From DATBVX01 sp963724625 (lineage in GTDB: Bacteria; Pseudomonadota; Gammaproteobacteria; Steroidobacterales; Steroidobacteraceae), in contig CAVRVO010000016.1 in the NCBI GenBank assembly GCA_963724625.1, positions 1-55,099 of the forward strand: DNA of 55,099 bases, given 5' to 3'. Positions 26,826 through 35,828 of the stretch are shown here, one piece after another (position 1 is the stretch's first letter; the number at the start of each line of letters is the position of its first letter). Below the pieces are notes generated by a model that was not told the DNA's origin, did no database searches, and worked only from the letters and a program-made list of their open reading frames with translations. The translations under genes were made by a program, and so were the position numbers.

Positions 26826-26918
26826 TGCTCTTGTGAATAAGCAGGTCCGCAGTTACGGAGCTGGTCGGGATTCTGGGTGCAGAGATCCGTGTAATCGCGA
26901 CGACCAGGGGCTTCTGGA

Positions 26919-29070
26919 TCAGCGTGTACGCTGCGCGCGCAGACGCAGTGCGTTGCTGACGACCGATGCTGAGCTCAGGCTCATGGCCAGCGCCGCGATC
27001 ATGGGCGAGAGCAGCCATCCGGTGAACGGATAGAGCACGCCGGCGGCCAGCGGAATGCCGAGCACGTTGTAGAGGAACGCGAATCCCAGGTTCTGCTTCA
27101 TATTAGCGACAGTGGCCTGGGACAGCGCCTGGGCATACGCGATGCCGCGCAGATCGCCTTTGACGAGTGTCACACCAGCGCTGCTCATGGCCACGTCTGT
27201 GCCCGTGCCCATCGCGATGCCCACATCGGCCTTTGCCAGGGCGGGCGCGTCGTTGATCCCGTCACCAGCCATGGCGACGACACGGCCCGCCTTCTGCAAG
27301 CGTTCCACCAGCACGAGCTTGTCGGCCGGCTCGACCTCGCCGTGCACTTCATCGATCCCCAGGCGACGCGCGACAGCGCGCGCCGTGGTCAACCCGTCGC
27401 CAGTGGCCATGACTACGCGCATACCGGCACCCTTCAGCGTTGCCAGCGCTTCCGGTGTACTGGTCTTGATTGGGTCCGACACCGCCAGCAGGCCCATCAA
27501 GCGTCCATCGACCGCCAAGTGCATCACGCTCGCGCCCTCGGCCCGCAGGCCTTCCGCCTGTGACATGAGGCTCTCCACGGCAACACCGAACTGCTTCATG
27601 AGCGTCGTGTTCCCCAAAGCGAGCTCGCGACCCGCAACTCGTCCGCGTACGCCGATCCCCGAGGCCGACTCGAATGAGTCAGCCTTTTCGAGCGTGAGTC
27701 CGCGTTCGCGCGCGGCGCGCACGATGGCGTCAGCGAGCGGATGCTCGCTCCCTTGGTCCAGGCTCGCGGCGAGCCGCAGTACTTCGTCTGCTGCGACTCC
27801 CTCGACGGGCACCGCGCGTTCGAACGCGGGCTTGCCTTCGGTCAGCGTGCCGGTCTTGTCTACGATCAGGGTGTCGACCGCGCGAAAGCGCTCGATGGCC
27901 GCGGCATCACGAAACAACACACCCTGGGTTGCGGCCTTGCCGGTCGCCACCATGATCGACATGGGCGTCGCGAGCCCGAGCGCACAGGGACACGCGATGA
28001 TGAGCACCGCCACTGCGTTCACGAGGCCGTGAACCCAGCTCGGTTCGGGTCCCATGAAGCCCCACACGAAAAAGGTCACGAGCGCGATGGCGATTACCAC
28101 GAGCACGAATCCGCCGGCCACTCGATCCGCCATTCTCTGCATCGGTGCCCTGGAGCGCTGCGCCTGCGTCACCATCTGCACGATCTGAGCGAGCATCGTC
28201 TGCGCGCCGACCCGCTCGGATCGCATGACGAGTGTTCCGCTGGTGTTGAGCGTTGCGCCGATCAGCTCGTCGCCCGGACCCTTGCTCACCGGTAACGGCT
28301 CGCCGGTCAGCATCGATTCGTCCACCGCGCTCTTGCCCTCGATCACCGCGCCGTCGACGGGCACTTTTTCGCCGGGCCGGACGCGCAACGAATCGCCGAC
28401 GTGGACATGAGACAGAGGAATGTCCTCTTCGCTACCGTCGGCCTTGATGCGGCGTGCCGTCTTCGGCGCCAGGCCGAGGAGCGATTTGATGGCGGCCGAA
28501 GTCCGCGAGCGCGCCTTCAATTCCAGGAGCTGCCCGAGCAAGGTCAGCGAGATGATGACGACCGCGGCCTCGAAGTACACCGCGACCCGCCCCATCGACA
28601 CGAACGACTCAGGGAACACGCTGGGCGCGACTGTCGCCACGATGCTGTAGAGGAACGCGGCTCCGGTTCCGATCCCGATCAGCGTCCACATGTTGGGACT
28701 GCGGTTCGCGATCGACTGCGCGCAGCGTACGAAGAAAGGCCATCCAGCCCACAGAACGACCGGCACCGACAAGGCGAGCTCGATCCAGCTCTGTGTAGCC
28801 ATATCGAACCATCCGAACCCGATGGCCGAACATCGCCAGCAACGTGACGACGATGGTGAGGGGCAGGCTCCACCAGAAGCGCCGCCTAAAATCCGTGAGC
28901 TCTGGATTCTCTTCGTCGTCGACGCTCGGCATCTCGGGCTCGAGCGCCATTCCGCATATCGGGCAGGTTCCCGGGCGGTCGCGGCGGATTTCCGGATGCA
29001 TCGGGCAGACGTAGAGGGTAGCCGCTTGATTGGCCTGCCCCGGTGACGTCGTCTGTTGCGCGTTGATCAT
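26919..29070 (-). CDS. copA: Copper-translocating P1B-type ATPase, frameshifted after the first membrane segment
   Basis: Joined frames give about 716 residues. The N-terminus has a Cys-rich metal domain, YVCPMHPEIRRDRPGTCPICG (residues 20-40), instead of the usual CxxC heavy-metal domains. Then RRRFWWSLPLTIVVTLLAMFGHRVR begins the membrane part. Removing one base at 28812 connects to WFDMATQSWIELALSVPVVL. The rest is intact: actuator TGEPLPVS, CPC in TM6 (IACPCALGLATP), DKTGTLTEGKP phosphorylation loop, HPLADAIV, GDGINDAPALAKADVGIAMG. It exports Cu(I) using ATP. As sequenced, the downstream frame could only start at 28802, losing the metal domain and first TM helix. Confidence 0.88.
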
Positions 29071-29093
29071 GGCCGCACGGTTGCCAACCGCGC

Positions 29094-29546
29094 TCAGCAG
29101 GTGACGAGATCTGTGTGTCCAAAGCCCTTGGAGTAATCGAGCACGGAGATGAGTGTCGGCGTCACTCGAAATATTCGGACTTCCTCTGGAGTCGGCATCG
29201 GCATTGGTAGGGGCACCTGCTCAGGGTACTTCAGAGGAAGCATCTCCAAGACCTTGCGTGCTTCGGTGGGGTCGCTCACTGCTTGCGCGTGTGCCGCCAT
29301 GGACAGCCCTGTGATCGCCATCAGATCCGGCGTGTCGTGATCGATCGTCAGCGACACCCGATCATCTCGCGCCAGATTCGCCGCCTTCTGGCTTTCCAGA
29401 CCGCACAGGAAGTAGAGGGTGAGGCCTTCGTTCACGTAGCCGACGGTCGTTGCCTGCGGCCAGCCATCAGGGCGCACGGTCGCAATTGTCATGATCCGGT
29501 GTTGGTCCAACAGGGTCAGGATCTTTTTTCTGATCTCTTCGTCCAT
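29094..29546 (-). CDS. Pyridoxamine-5'-phosphate-oxidase-like flavin-binding protein
   Basis: 150 residues from ATG 29546 (MDEEIRKKIL), with GGAG 9 nt upstream; an ATG seven codons earlier is the alternative. HRIMTIATVRPDGWPQATTVGYV and LYFLCGLESQKAANLARDDRVSLTID are the split-barrel hallmark of the general-stress/PNPOx-like family that binds FMN or F420-type cofactors. No PLP-specific residues were identified, so a true PdxH role is not claimed. It ends 23 bp before the copper ATPase start and may be co-transcribed with it. Confidence 0.75.
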   Translation of the reverse strand: MDEEIRKKILTLLDQHRIMTIATVRPDGWPQATTVGYVNEGLTLYFLCGLESQKAANLARDDRVSLTIDHDTPDLMAITGLSMAAHAQAVSDPTEARKVLEMLPLKYPEQVPLPMPMPTPEEVRIFRVTPTLISVLDYSKGFGHTDLVTC

Positions 29547-29567
29547 TTGGCAGCTCTCCACCTTCAT

Positions 29568-29966
29568 GCTAAGGGTCCTGTTTCGGACAACGAACCCATG
29601 TTTCGAGAAACGGGCTCGCTTACTCGGATGGATCGATGCGAAAGACCGGGTAGTCCGCGCCTCGACTACCGAGTCGCCCGTCGATTAACCAATCGAAACA
29701 TTCTGCGCGTCGGGCTTGTACGGCAATACGTAGAACCCACGCAAAACATAACTCCGTTTCGGTGATCCCATTGCCAGATGGATTCTCACGGATCTGCCTT
29801 TCATGGTCGCTGCCGGGGCCATTTGTGGTGCGCGGATTATTCAGTCGTCGGCCGGGGCCTTATCAGCCAGCAGCGCGCAAAGATTAGTAGCGCGCCGCTG
29901 GCTGTCGAATCATCCAGGTCAGTCCGAGATGGTGAGTGCTTTCAAGGCATCCCACTCTCGTTTCGG
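29568..29966. other. Gene-poor stretch, nothing recognised
   Basis: About 400 bp between the flavin-binding protein gene and the small secreted protein gene. Open frames here are short, Arg/Ser-rich and cross the real gene in antisense, so I do not call them. No hairpin with a T-run was found. Confidence 0.5.
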
Positions 29967-30410
29967 CTATTTCAACTTGAGCTCGATCAATTCCATGGTA
30001 CTCATCGTCTTGCGCATCGGGGCCCGCGCGGCACCTTCCGTTTCGAACTGCTTGCGGTCCTTCGCCATGGCCGCGTTGATCTTCTTCTCGGTGGCGAGAC
30101 CTTCAGCAATTGTCTGGAAGTCCTTGTTTATCGTGACGAGGAACAAATCGGGTTCTCCGTCCCTCGCCGCCGTATTGGCGAGCACGTAGTAGCCGACCTC
30201 GTTACCGTACTGGGTGTTCAGTTTCCTGAACTTCGCCCACTCGTCGGCGAGCCAGGTCAGGTAGTTCTCGAACTGCCCGTCTACCACGTCGATCCCGGTG
30301 ACGTACCAGACGTGGCCATACTCGTAGCGCGATTCATCGGCAATCGCAGGCGCGACAAGGCCGACCGAGAGAGCTGCGGCGACAAGTGCGCCGGAAAGTT
30401 TGTGAATCAT
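29967..30410 (-). CDS. Small secreted protein, 147 aa (paralogue of 26236-26682)
   Basis: Signal peptide (MIHKLSGALVAAALSVGLVAPAIA) followed by a mature domain that aligns end to end with the protein at 26236-26682: YGHVWYVTGIDVVDGQFENYLTWL, YYVLANTAARDGEPDLFLVTI, AAMAKDRKQFETEG and MSTMELIELKLK. The C-terminal ELK is shared. The family was not identified. It stands upstream of the flavin protein/CopA genes on the same strand but is separated by 400 bp. A degenerate third copy of the TetR-type palindrome is 113 bp upstream. Confidence 0.7.
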   Translation of the reverse strand: MIHKLSGALVAAALSVGLVAPAIADESRYEYGHVWYVTGIDVVDGQFENYLTWLADEWAKFRKLNTQYGNEVGYYVLANTAARDGEPDLFLVTINKDFQTIAEGLATEKKINAAMAKDRKQFETEGAARAPMRKTMSTMELIELKLK

Positions 30411-30522
30411 CAGATATCTCCCTGTTGTTAGAGTGGTGAGAACCTTCGACGAGGGAATCTTACGCTGGCGGTTCCGAAGAGAATAATCCTGCCCGCGGGA
30501 GGCGCGAGATCGATGCGGGCTG

Positions 30523-30535
30523 CCACGTTACGTCA
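30523..30535. promoter_or_regulatory. Third, degenerate TetR-operator-like site
   Basis: CCACG-TTA-CGTCA: the right arm is identical to the site at 26813-26825, while the left arm differs at two of five bases. It lies upstream of the paralogue of the gene that has the better site, which is why I record it. Confidence 0.4.
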
Positions 30536-30692
30536 CCCTCACCGGCCTTTCGCCACTCTTATATATACGGAAAGTGATTGTCCCGGCTCTCTCGCCTTGT
30601 GGCTGTATGCTTGGCAATAAACTCAAATAATTTCCTGGAAGGCTTGCAGTGAACCTTCGGTACCTGTGCGATGAACGTGCGGATTTTTCGGC

Positions 30693-31475
30693 ATGACTTG
30701 GCTCAATGCACTCGCCGGCTTCTTCGTAGGCATGATGGTTGGCATGACGGGCGTAGGCGGTGGCTCCCTCATGACGCCGATACTCGTGTTGCTCTTCGGT
30801 GTTGCGCCGGCTTCCGCAGTGGGCACCGATTTGTGGTTTGCTGCGATCACCAAGAGCGTCGGCGGCACATTGCATCACCAGAAAGGAAGCGTGGACTGGC
30901 AGGTGCTGCGGCGCCTCTGGGCCGGGAGCTTACCGGCCGCGGTCATTACCTTGATCTGGATGCACCAGACGGGCATCGCTCAAAGCAAGCCGCGAATCCT
31001 CCTGATCGCGCTGGGTGGCGTGCTGATCGCGAGCTCGGTGGGAATGCTTTTCATGGCGCGCACGCACCGCGTTGCCAAAGCTTTGCGCATGAAGGCGCCG
31101 GAGCAGTTTCGTGCCGCGCAGCCACCGACAACGGTGTTGGCCGGCGCGATACTTGGGTGCCTCGTGACGCTTACGTCGGTGAGCGCGGGCGCACTGGGAA
31201 CGGTGCTCCTGCTCTACATATACCCGTTGAGGATGAGGCCGGCCCGTCTTGTCGGCACCGACATCGTGCACGCGATTCCCGTGACCGTCGTGTCCGGACT
31301 GGGGCACATGCTGATGGGTAACGTCGATTTCGCGTTGCTCGGGAGTCTCCTGATCGGCTCCGTTCCTGGCATTACAGTCGGCGCTATTTTGGCGAGCAAG
31401 GCGCGGCCGATGCACTTGCGCACCGTGATCTCAGTGCTGCTCGTCATCGTTGGCCTGAGGCTTGTGATGTATTGA
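30693..31475 (+). CDS. TauE/SafE-family membrane transporter (sulfite exporter-like)
   Basis: 260 residues with about eight hydrophobic helices. Both family repeats are seen: GFFVGMMVGMTGVGGGSLMTPIL at residues 9-31 and GAILGCLVTLTSVSAGALGTVLL in the second half, each ending in the Gly-rich turn of TauE/SafE (PF01925). GTDLWFAAITKSVGG and GTDIVHAIPVTVVSG are the matching following helices. Substrates in this family are sulfur anions or organosulfonates; nothing nearby specifies one. The ribosome site before ATG 30693 is weak. Confidence 0.88.
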   Translation: MTWLNALAGFFVGMMVGMTGVGGGSLMTPILVLLFGVAPASAVGTDLWFAAITKSVGGTLHHQKGSVDWQVLRRLWAGSLPAAVITLIWMHQTGIAQSKPRILLIALGGVLIASSVGMLFMARTHRVAKALRMKAPEQFRAAQPPTTVLAGAILGCLVTLTSVSAGALGTVLLLYIYPLRMRPARLVGTDIVHAIPVTVVSGLGHMLMGNVDFALLGSLLIGSVPGITVGAILASKARPMHLRTVISVLLVIVGLRLVMY

Positions 31476-31650
31476 TGGTCAGGAAGCCGGTGTTCCCACG
31501 GTCAGCCTGCGCTTAGGACCTACCTCGGCAAGGTGACTATCGGGCCCGATGGGAATGAACCCGTCATTGAGTCAGGTGTCGGATTTCGTATCGCTGTTTC
31601 GTCATAGTTCCGACGGGCGCGCTCAACTGACCAATGAATGGAGACAGACA

Positions 31651-32139
31651 ATGGCCAAGAACGTGATTTGCCTTTGGTATGACGGCACTGCAGAAGAAGC
31701 TGCAAGGTTCTACGCACAGACTTTTCCGGACAGCGCCGTGACAGCGGTCCACCAGGCCCCCGGTGATTATCCGGATGGCAAACAGGGGCAGGTGCTCACG
31801 GTCGAATTTACGGTGGTGGGCGTGCCCTGCCTCGGCCTGAATGGCGGCCCGGTTTTCAAGCACAGCGAAGCCTTTTCATTTCAGATCGTCACCGAAGACC
31901 AGGCCGAGACCGATCGCTATTGGAATGCCATCATCGGTAATGGCGGTGCCGAGAGCGCATGCGGGTGGTGCAAGGACAAATGGGGCTTGTCCTGGCAGAT
32001 CACTCCACGCGTACTGCTAGAGGCAATCACCGATCCTGATCGTGCGGCCGCGAAGCGCGCGTTCGATGCGATGATGGAAATGAAAAAGATCGACATCGCC
32101 ACGATCGAAGCAGCGCGACGCAGACCGGCTCGCGCCTAG
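31651..32139 (+). CDS. VOC-family protein (PhnB-like)
   Basis: 162 residues from the ATG at 31651, which follows GGAGA; the longer upstream frame is not protein-like. VICLWYDGTAEEAARFYAQTFPDSAV opens the glyoxalase/VOC fold, followed by VEFTVVGVPCLGLNGGPVFKHSEAFSF, then CGWCKDKWGLSWQITP. This is the PhnB/'3-demethylubiquinone methyltransferase-like' (PF06983) group, whose members mostly lack a known reaction. It is a free-standing cytoplasmic protein between TauE and a GST gene. Confidence 0.85.
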   Translation: MAKNVICLWYDGTAEEAARFYAQTFPDSAVTAVHQAPGDYPDGKQGQVLTVEFTVVGVPCLGLNGGPVFKHSEAFSFQIVTEDQAETDRYWNAIIGNGGAESACGWCKDKWGLSWQITPRVLLEAITDPDRAAAKRAFDAMMEMKKIDIATIEAARRRPARA

Positions 32140-32201
32140 AGCGAGGCCCGGTCCAACTACGTGACGCACGATGGCGTTATGCAATCACCAGGAGCGTCCC
32201 A

Positions 32202-32855
32202 GTGACCCCCACCATCACCGCTTTTGAACGGTCGCCCGATCGTGGCAGAGGACTGGCGCGTGACATGCGCGTTCGCTGGGCGCTTGAAGAAGTGGGCCAG
32301 CCTTACGACGTTCGACTTGTCTCGTTCAATGAGATGAAGGAATCCGCGCATCGTAAGCTTCATCCTTTCGGTCAGATTCCGACCTACGAAGAAGGCGATC
32401 TCGCCCTCTTCGAGTCGGGGGCGATCGTATTCCATATCGCGGAGCGCCATGCGGGACTACTGCCAGATGATGCGAATGCCCGGGCGCGCGCGATCGCATG
32501 GATGTTTGCCGCGCTGAATACGGTGGAGCCGCCGATTGTCGATCGATCAATGGCGCTGATCCTGGAGCGCGACAAGAGCTGGCATGAGGAGCGCCTGCCT
32601 ATCCTCGAGGACCGCGTCCGCGTACGGCTGGGCGAACTTTCCAGTCGGCTTGGCGATGCCGACTGGCTCGATGGTGCGTTCAGCGTCGGTGACCTACTGA
32701 TGGTGACGGTGCTGCGCAGGTTAAGTGGATCAGGTGAAGTGGAGAAGTATTCGAACCTTTCCGCCTATGTCGCCCGTGGCGAAGCGCGGCCTGCCTACAA
32801 GCGTGCTTTCGACGCTCAACTGGCGGTTTTCACTGGCAAGCCACCGAACGGCTGA
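32202..32855 (+). CDS. Glutathione S-transferase
   Basis: 217 residues from a GTG at 32202, 8 nt after AGGAG. The N-terminal thioredoxin-like domain shows RVRWALEEVGQPYDVRLVSF, KLHPFGQIPTYEEGDLALFESGAIVFHIAE (cis-Pro and the glutathione-contacting E-S pair). The helical C-terminal domain has WLDGAFSVGDLLMVTVLRR, the conserved N-capping box. A catalytic Ser/Tyr in the first strand is not obvious (SPDRGRGLARDMR). A detoxification or stress role is general to the family. It follows the VOC gene by 62 bp on the same strand. Confidence 0.88.
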   Translation: MTPTITAFERSPDRGRGLARDMRVRWALEEVGQPYDVRLVSFNEMKESAHRKLHPFGQIPTYEEGDLALFESGAIVFHIAERHAGLLPDDANARARAIAWMFAALNTVEPPIVDRSMALILERDKSWHEERLPILEDRVRVRLGELSSRLGDADWLDGAFSVGDLLMVTVLRRLSGSGEVEKYSNLSAYVARGEARPAYKRAFDAQLAVFTGKPPNG

Positions 32856-33036
32856 CGGCGTCCGCTCTGCGTCGTCGCAAACGCGTGGCGCTGGTGACCA
32901 ATATGCAATTCAAATGCACGGAGCAATCGCGACAGCGAGTGTGGAGCGATCTCCGTAGCGGTCCACAGGCACGCGTGGCAGTGTTCTGAGAGCATGCGGC
33001 GCGCCGAGACCCTCGGGCCCCGGCGCGCCATCGCGT

Positions 33037-34161
33037 TCAGTCCAGCAACTCGATCTTGAGAACCTGTCCGAGGCCGACGGGCGGGGGACCGAAGCCTACG
33101 TTCGAAATATAGAGATTGCCATCGGGGCCGAAGGTCATACCGGTCGGAAAGAAGAGGCCTTCGGCGATGACGACGCGCGACTTGCCGCTGCTGTCAACCC
33201 GCACGATGCGACCCGTTCCGGGCGTCGGCGCCGGCGCTGCCGACGCTTCGAGCACGTACATACGATCACGCCCGTCGAAAGCCAGGCCGAGCACCAGATT
33301 GAAGCCGCCCGTGTCGAGCTTGATGCGGCCGCTGGGGGTGACCTTCCAAACCTTCGAGCTGCCGGCGTCTTGCGGGAAGACCCCGAGGTTGCCGACGTAG
33401 AAATTGCCGTGATAGGCGATGGCCGTCGGCACCACATGACCTTGGCTCGCCGACACGTCGATGACCCGGCTGATCTCACCACCCGTGGTGACCTTCACGA
33501 TCTCGCCGTGATTCGGTTCGACCGCGTACAGGCTGCCACGGATCGCGATGATGCTGTACCAGGTGCCGTCGGGCTCGAAATCATCCGGCTCCGGGTGAGC
33601 GACCGGATTAGCCCGCTGGTAGGCGCTGAGGTTGGCAATCGTGGTCACGCTGCCGTTGGAATTCACACGGATGACGGCGTTCGGGGCGCTTGGCACGCCA
33701 TGCGAGCAGCCGGCGCCGGCGAGGACCGCATAGAGCGTGTTGCCGATGAAAGCGACGTCCGCGACGCCGCTCACCAGGTTGCCAAGCGCCGCGCTCGTCT
33801 GGCTCGACGGCAGGTCGTCCACGAAGGTGGTGCGATTTCCGTCGCTGTCGATTCTGGAGATGCGCGAACCCGTCGCACTGCCGCTATACGGTCCCACGGG
33901 GGGAACCACCACGCAGTCGGGATCTGCAGGCGGGGGATTCGCGCCGCCAACCCCACCCTCGGCTACGTACAGGTTGCCGTCCGGACCGAACTTGAGGCCG
34001 CGCGGGTTGTTGAGCCCTTCCGCGAAGACCGTCACGTTGGCGTGTGCAACCGGTGGAGTGGGCTTCGCCGCTTCGGAAGCCGCCAACGGCAGCCCCACGG
34101 CGACCGCGGCGCAGGTCACGGCGACAGCCGATGAGAGCTGCCGGTGCGTATAGTTATTCAT
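33037..34161 (-). CDS. Secreted ScyD/ScyE-family beta-propeller protein
   Basis: 374 residues starting at ATG 34161 after GAGGAGA. The signal peptide is about residues 1-32 (AVAVTCAAVAVGLPLAASEA). The mature protein opens with VTVFAEGLNNPRGLKFGPDGNLYVAEGG, then SRISRIDSDGNRTTFVDDLPSS, GTWYSIIAIRGSLYAVEPNHGE, and closes FFPTGMTFGPDGNLYISNVGFG. These NHL/SMP-30-like blades are the pattern of the ScyD/ScyE family (named from scytonemin clusters, common in other bacteria without that pathway). No scytonemin genes are nearby, so only a periplasmic six-blade propeller is claimed. Confidence 0.82.
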   Translation of the reverse strand: MNNYTHRQLSSAVAVTCAAVAVGLPLAASEAAKPTPPVAHANVTVFAEGLNNPRGLKFGPDGNLYVAEGGVGGANPPPADPDCVVVPPVGPYSGSATGSRISRIDSDGNRTTFVDDLPSSQTSAALGNLVSGVADVAFIGNTLYAVLAGAGCSHGVPSAPNAVIRVNSNGSVTTIANLSAYQRANPVAHPEPDDFEPDGTWYSIIAIRGSLYAVEPNHGEIVKVTTGGEISRVIDVSASQGHVVPTAIAYHGNFYVGNLGVFPQDAGSSKVWKVTPSGRIKLDTGGFNLVLGLAFDGRDRMYVLEASAAPAPTPGTGRIVRVDSSGKSRVVIAEGLFFPTGMTFGPDGNLYISNVGFGPPPVGLGQVLKIELLD

Positions 34162-34460
34162 GGTGATCTCCTCATGACGTTTCTATTTGCATGTTTTCAG
34201 TATCTCCCGGCTTTTGATTCTTGTTGATCGCCGCGTCTCCAAGATCATGCCGGCGCAGATCATTGCGCGTAAGGCACCTCGTGGCAATTGGCCCTTGTGT
34301 CAATGCCGAGTCAGCTAAGGCCAGAAATCAGAAGCGCCGCGGCGGTTGGCGCCGTGCTATGAAAGCATTGGATGTGGTTCAAGGATCGTACGGTGGATGG
34401 CGCGTGCCTGACGTGCGCGTCATCCGCCGTGTGCAGAATCGCCAAAGGTGGCAATGCAAC

Positions 34461-34500
34461 GAAGAGATTGGTAGCGGGGGCTCGCTTCTCTACGCTCCGC
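34461..34500 (-). repeat. TAGCGGGG module, copy 2 (core only)
   Basis: GAAGAGATTGGTAGCGGGGG followed by CTCGCTT. The core agrees exactly with the copy at 38311-38380, including the CTCGCTT after it. The long hairpin before the core is absent. It lies between the ScyD-like gene and Hsp20. Confidence 0.55.
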
Positions 34501-34544
34501 ATGCGAATAGAGTTGCGCCAGACGCGCCCTGGCGGCTAGGCCTT

Positions 34545-34631
34545 TACAACGCGCCAAACGCCCCAACATCAACGGCTCGCAAGGGAATCTGCTCAATTGA
34601 TTACGGTCTCGTTCTATTCAAGGAGAGCTAA
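34545..34631 (+). promoter_or_regulatory. Leader/promoter region shared with the gene at 47682
   Basis: The 87 bp before hsp20 align along their length with the region before the 84-aa membrane protein (47588-47681). Matching blocks are TTACAACGCGCC, TCTGCTC and the ribosome site AAGGAGA. Two unrelated genes sharing a leader suggests common control or recombination upstream of a reused promoter. Confidence 0.5.
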
Positions 34632-35069
34632 ATGATGAGTCTCATGCGTTACCAACCCTGGTCCCCACTTGATCGCTGGCACCCCGAATTCGAACAGGTG
34701 TTCCGCGGAAGGTCGGGCGCCTCAGAACCAGTCGTCTCAGCGTGGATACCGTCGGTCGATGTTCAGGAAGAGAAGGACCGGTTCGTGGTGCGTGCGGATG
34801 TGCCCGGCGTCGAGGCGAAGGACATTGAAGTTTCCGCCGAGGACGGCCTGTTGACAATTCGTGGAGTGCGAACGACAAAAGAGCGCTCGGACAGCGACGG
34901 CTTCGAACACATTGAGTGCTTCACCGGCACGTTCCTGCGCCGCTTTACCCTGCCAGATTCGGCGCGATCTGATTCGATCAAGGCGCAGTACACCAATGGC
35001 GTGCTTGAGATCGAGATCCCCAAGCAGACGCGAGTTGAGCCCAAGCGCATCACGGTCGCGGTCAATTGA
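34632..35069 (+). CDS. Small heat-shock protein, Hsp20/alpha-crystallin family
   Basis: 145 residues starting at ATG 34632, 7 nt after AAGGAGA. The N-terminal arm (MMSLMRYQPWSPLDRWHPEFEQVF) leads into an alpha-crystallin domain at about residues 38-140: VDVQEEKDRFVVRADVPGVEAKDIEV, LLTIRGVRTTKE, FLRRFTLPDSARSDSIKAQYTNGVLEIEIPK. The GVLEI motif and C-terminal extension are intact. It is an ATP-independent holdase that forms oligomers in the cytoplasm. Its leader resembles that of the small membrane protein gene at 47682. Confidence 0.9.
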   Translation: MMSLMRYQPWSPLDRWHPEFEQVFRGRSGASEPVVSAWIPSVDVQEEKDRFVVRADVPGVEAKDIEVSAEDGLLTIRGVRTTKERSDSDGFEHIECFTGTFLRRFTLPDSARSDSIKAQYTNGVLEIEIPKQTRVEPKRITVAVN

Positions 35070-35384
35070 TCCGTCTGAGTAAAGGAAGAACAACGTTGGA
35101 AGGCCGCGACTAAAACGGCTCACTTTTATCCCCGGCATCGTGAGGTGCTGGGGCTCTTTGTGCGGCGGCGCAGTAGGACGTTCCCCAGATCTCAGCGCGG
35201 CATCCAGCCGCCATTGCTTTGACGAGCCAATCGGCGCAGCCTCTGGGTTGTGGAAGTCACGGGTTACTCAATGTGGTACACCCAAGACACCGCACAGAGG
35301 GCCGTTCGCGACGGCCCTTTCTAATTTCTGAATCCGTACATTCCAGCCGGATATTCACAGACGCTCCACAGCCAGCCCGCGCTA

Positions 35385-35467
35385 CGCTTGGCACATCTCG
35401 CTTGGCCGAATTGTTAATCATGTCGAAAGCGGGCATTGCGGACGCCGCATGATGCTCGAGGAACATC
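35385..35467 (+). pseudogene. Fragment of the zinc-ribbon gene (copy of 48048-48275)
   Basis: About 80 bp align with the start of the gene at 48048 and its upstream region (matching CCCGCGCTACGCTT and CTTGGCCGAATTGTTA blocks). The frame reads SLGRIVNHVESGHCGRRMMLEEH, so the first zinc-binding Cys has become Ser and homology ends before the second CxxC. Not functional as a zinc ribbon. Confidence 0.6.
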
Positions 35468-35494
35468 GACATCGAACACGCCAAGGCGGCGCTG

Positions 35495-35620
35495 ATGGAT
35501 ATCGTCGGGGACAGGATCACGCTTCAGGCGGATCGATCAGGGAGGTGGTTCCTGATCGCAGAGTTTGGCTGGGAATCGGCATCCCTGCTTGCAGCGGCCG
35601 GGATGCCGGAAAGTATGTAG
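35495..35620 (+). CDS. Mini-ORF, 41 aa, homologous to the one at 50234-50428
   Basis: MDIVGDRITLQADRSGRWFL, then IAEFGWESASLLAAAGMPESM and a TAG. It aligns with VQITLSPHRSGGYLVAEFG and LETAPLLAAAGDAGN at 50299 onward: about half the residues match, with the RSG, AEFG and LLAAAG blocks kept. Conservation at protein level suggests it is or was translated, although no good ribosome site is present. Its end overlaps the hairpin of a repeat module (35577-35608). Confidence 0.4.
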   Translation: MDIVGDRITLQADRSGRWFLIAEFGWESASLLAAAGMPESM

Positions 35621-35660
35621 TGGGGCGTGAGTTGGATTTCGCACACCACTGATTTCACTG
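35577..35660 (-). repeat. Hairpin/TAGCGGGG module, copy 3
   Basis: A perfect 9-bp stem CGGCATCCC / GGGATGCCG (35577-35585, 35600-35608) precedes GTAGTGGGGCGTGAGTTGGA and TTTCGCACACC. The second part agrees with the copies at 36051, 37415 and 43410. Confidence 0.6.
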
Positions 35661-35828
35661 ACGTGGAAATGCGCTAGGTTCCTGCATTGACGACCACGGT
35701 AACGTCCGCTTTCGGCTAGAAGCCGACGACGCCGGCGAGCAAATCCATTGCCCCTTGCGCGAGCGGGCATGGCCGATTCCGGTTCCAGATAATTTACATG
35801 CCCACCGTAAAACGGCGCCACGCCCTCG

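Noticed and set aside
29778..30431. A 217-codon plus-strand frame
   Set aside because: It is antisense to the small secreted protein at 29967, which has a signal peptide and a paralogue. The plus translation has no recognisable features.
33037..34161. Scytonemin biosynthesis from the ScyD/ScyE-like protein
   Set aside because: No other scytonemin gene is present, and this propeller family is widespread outside cyanobacteria.
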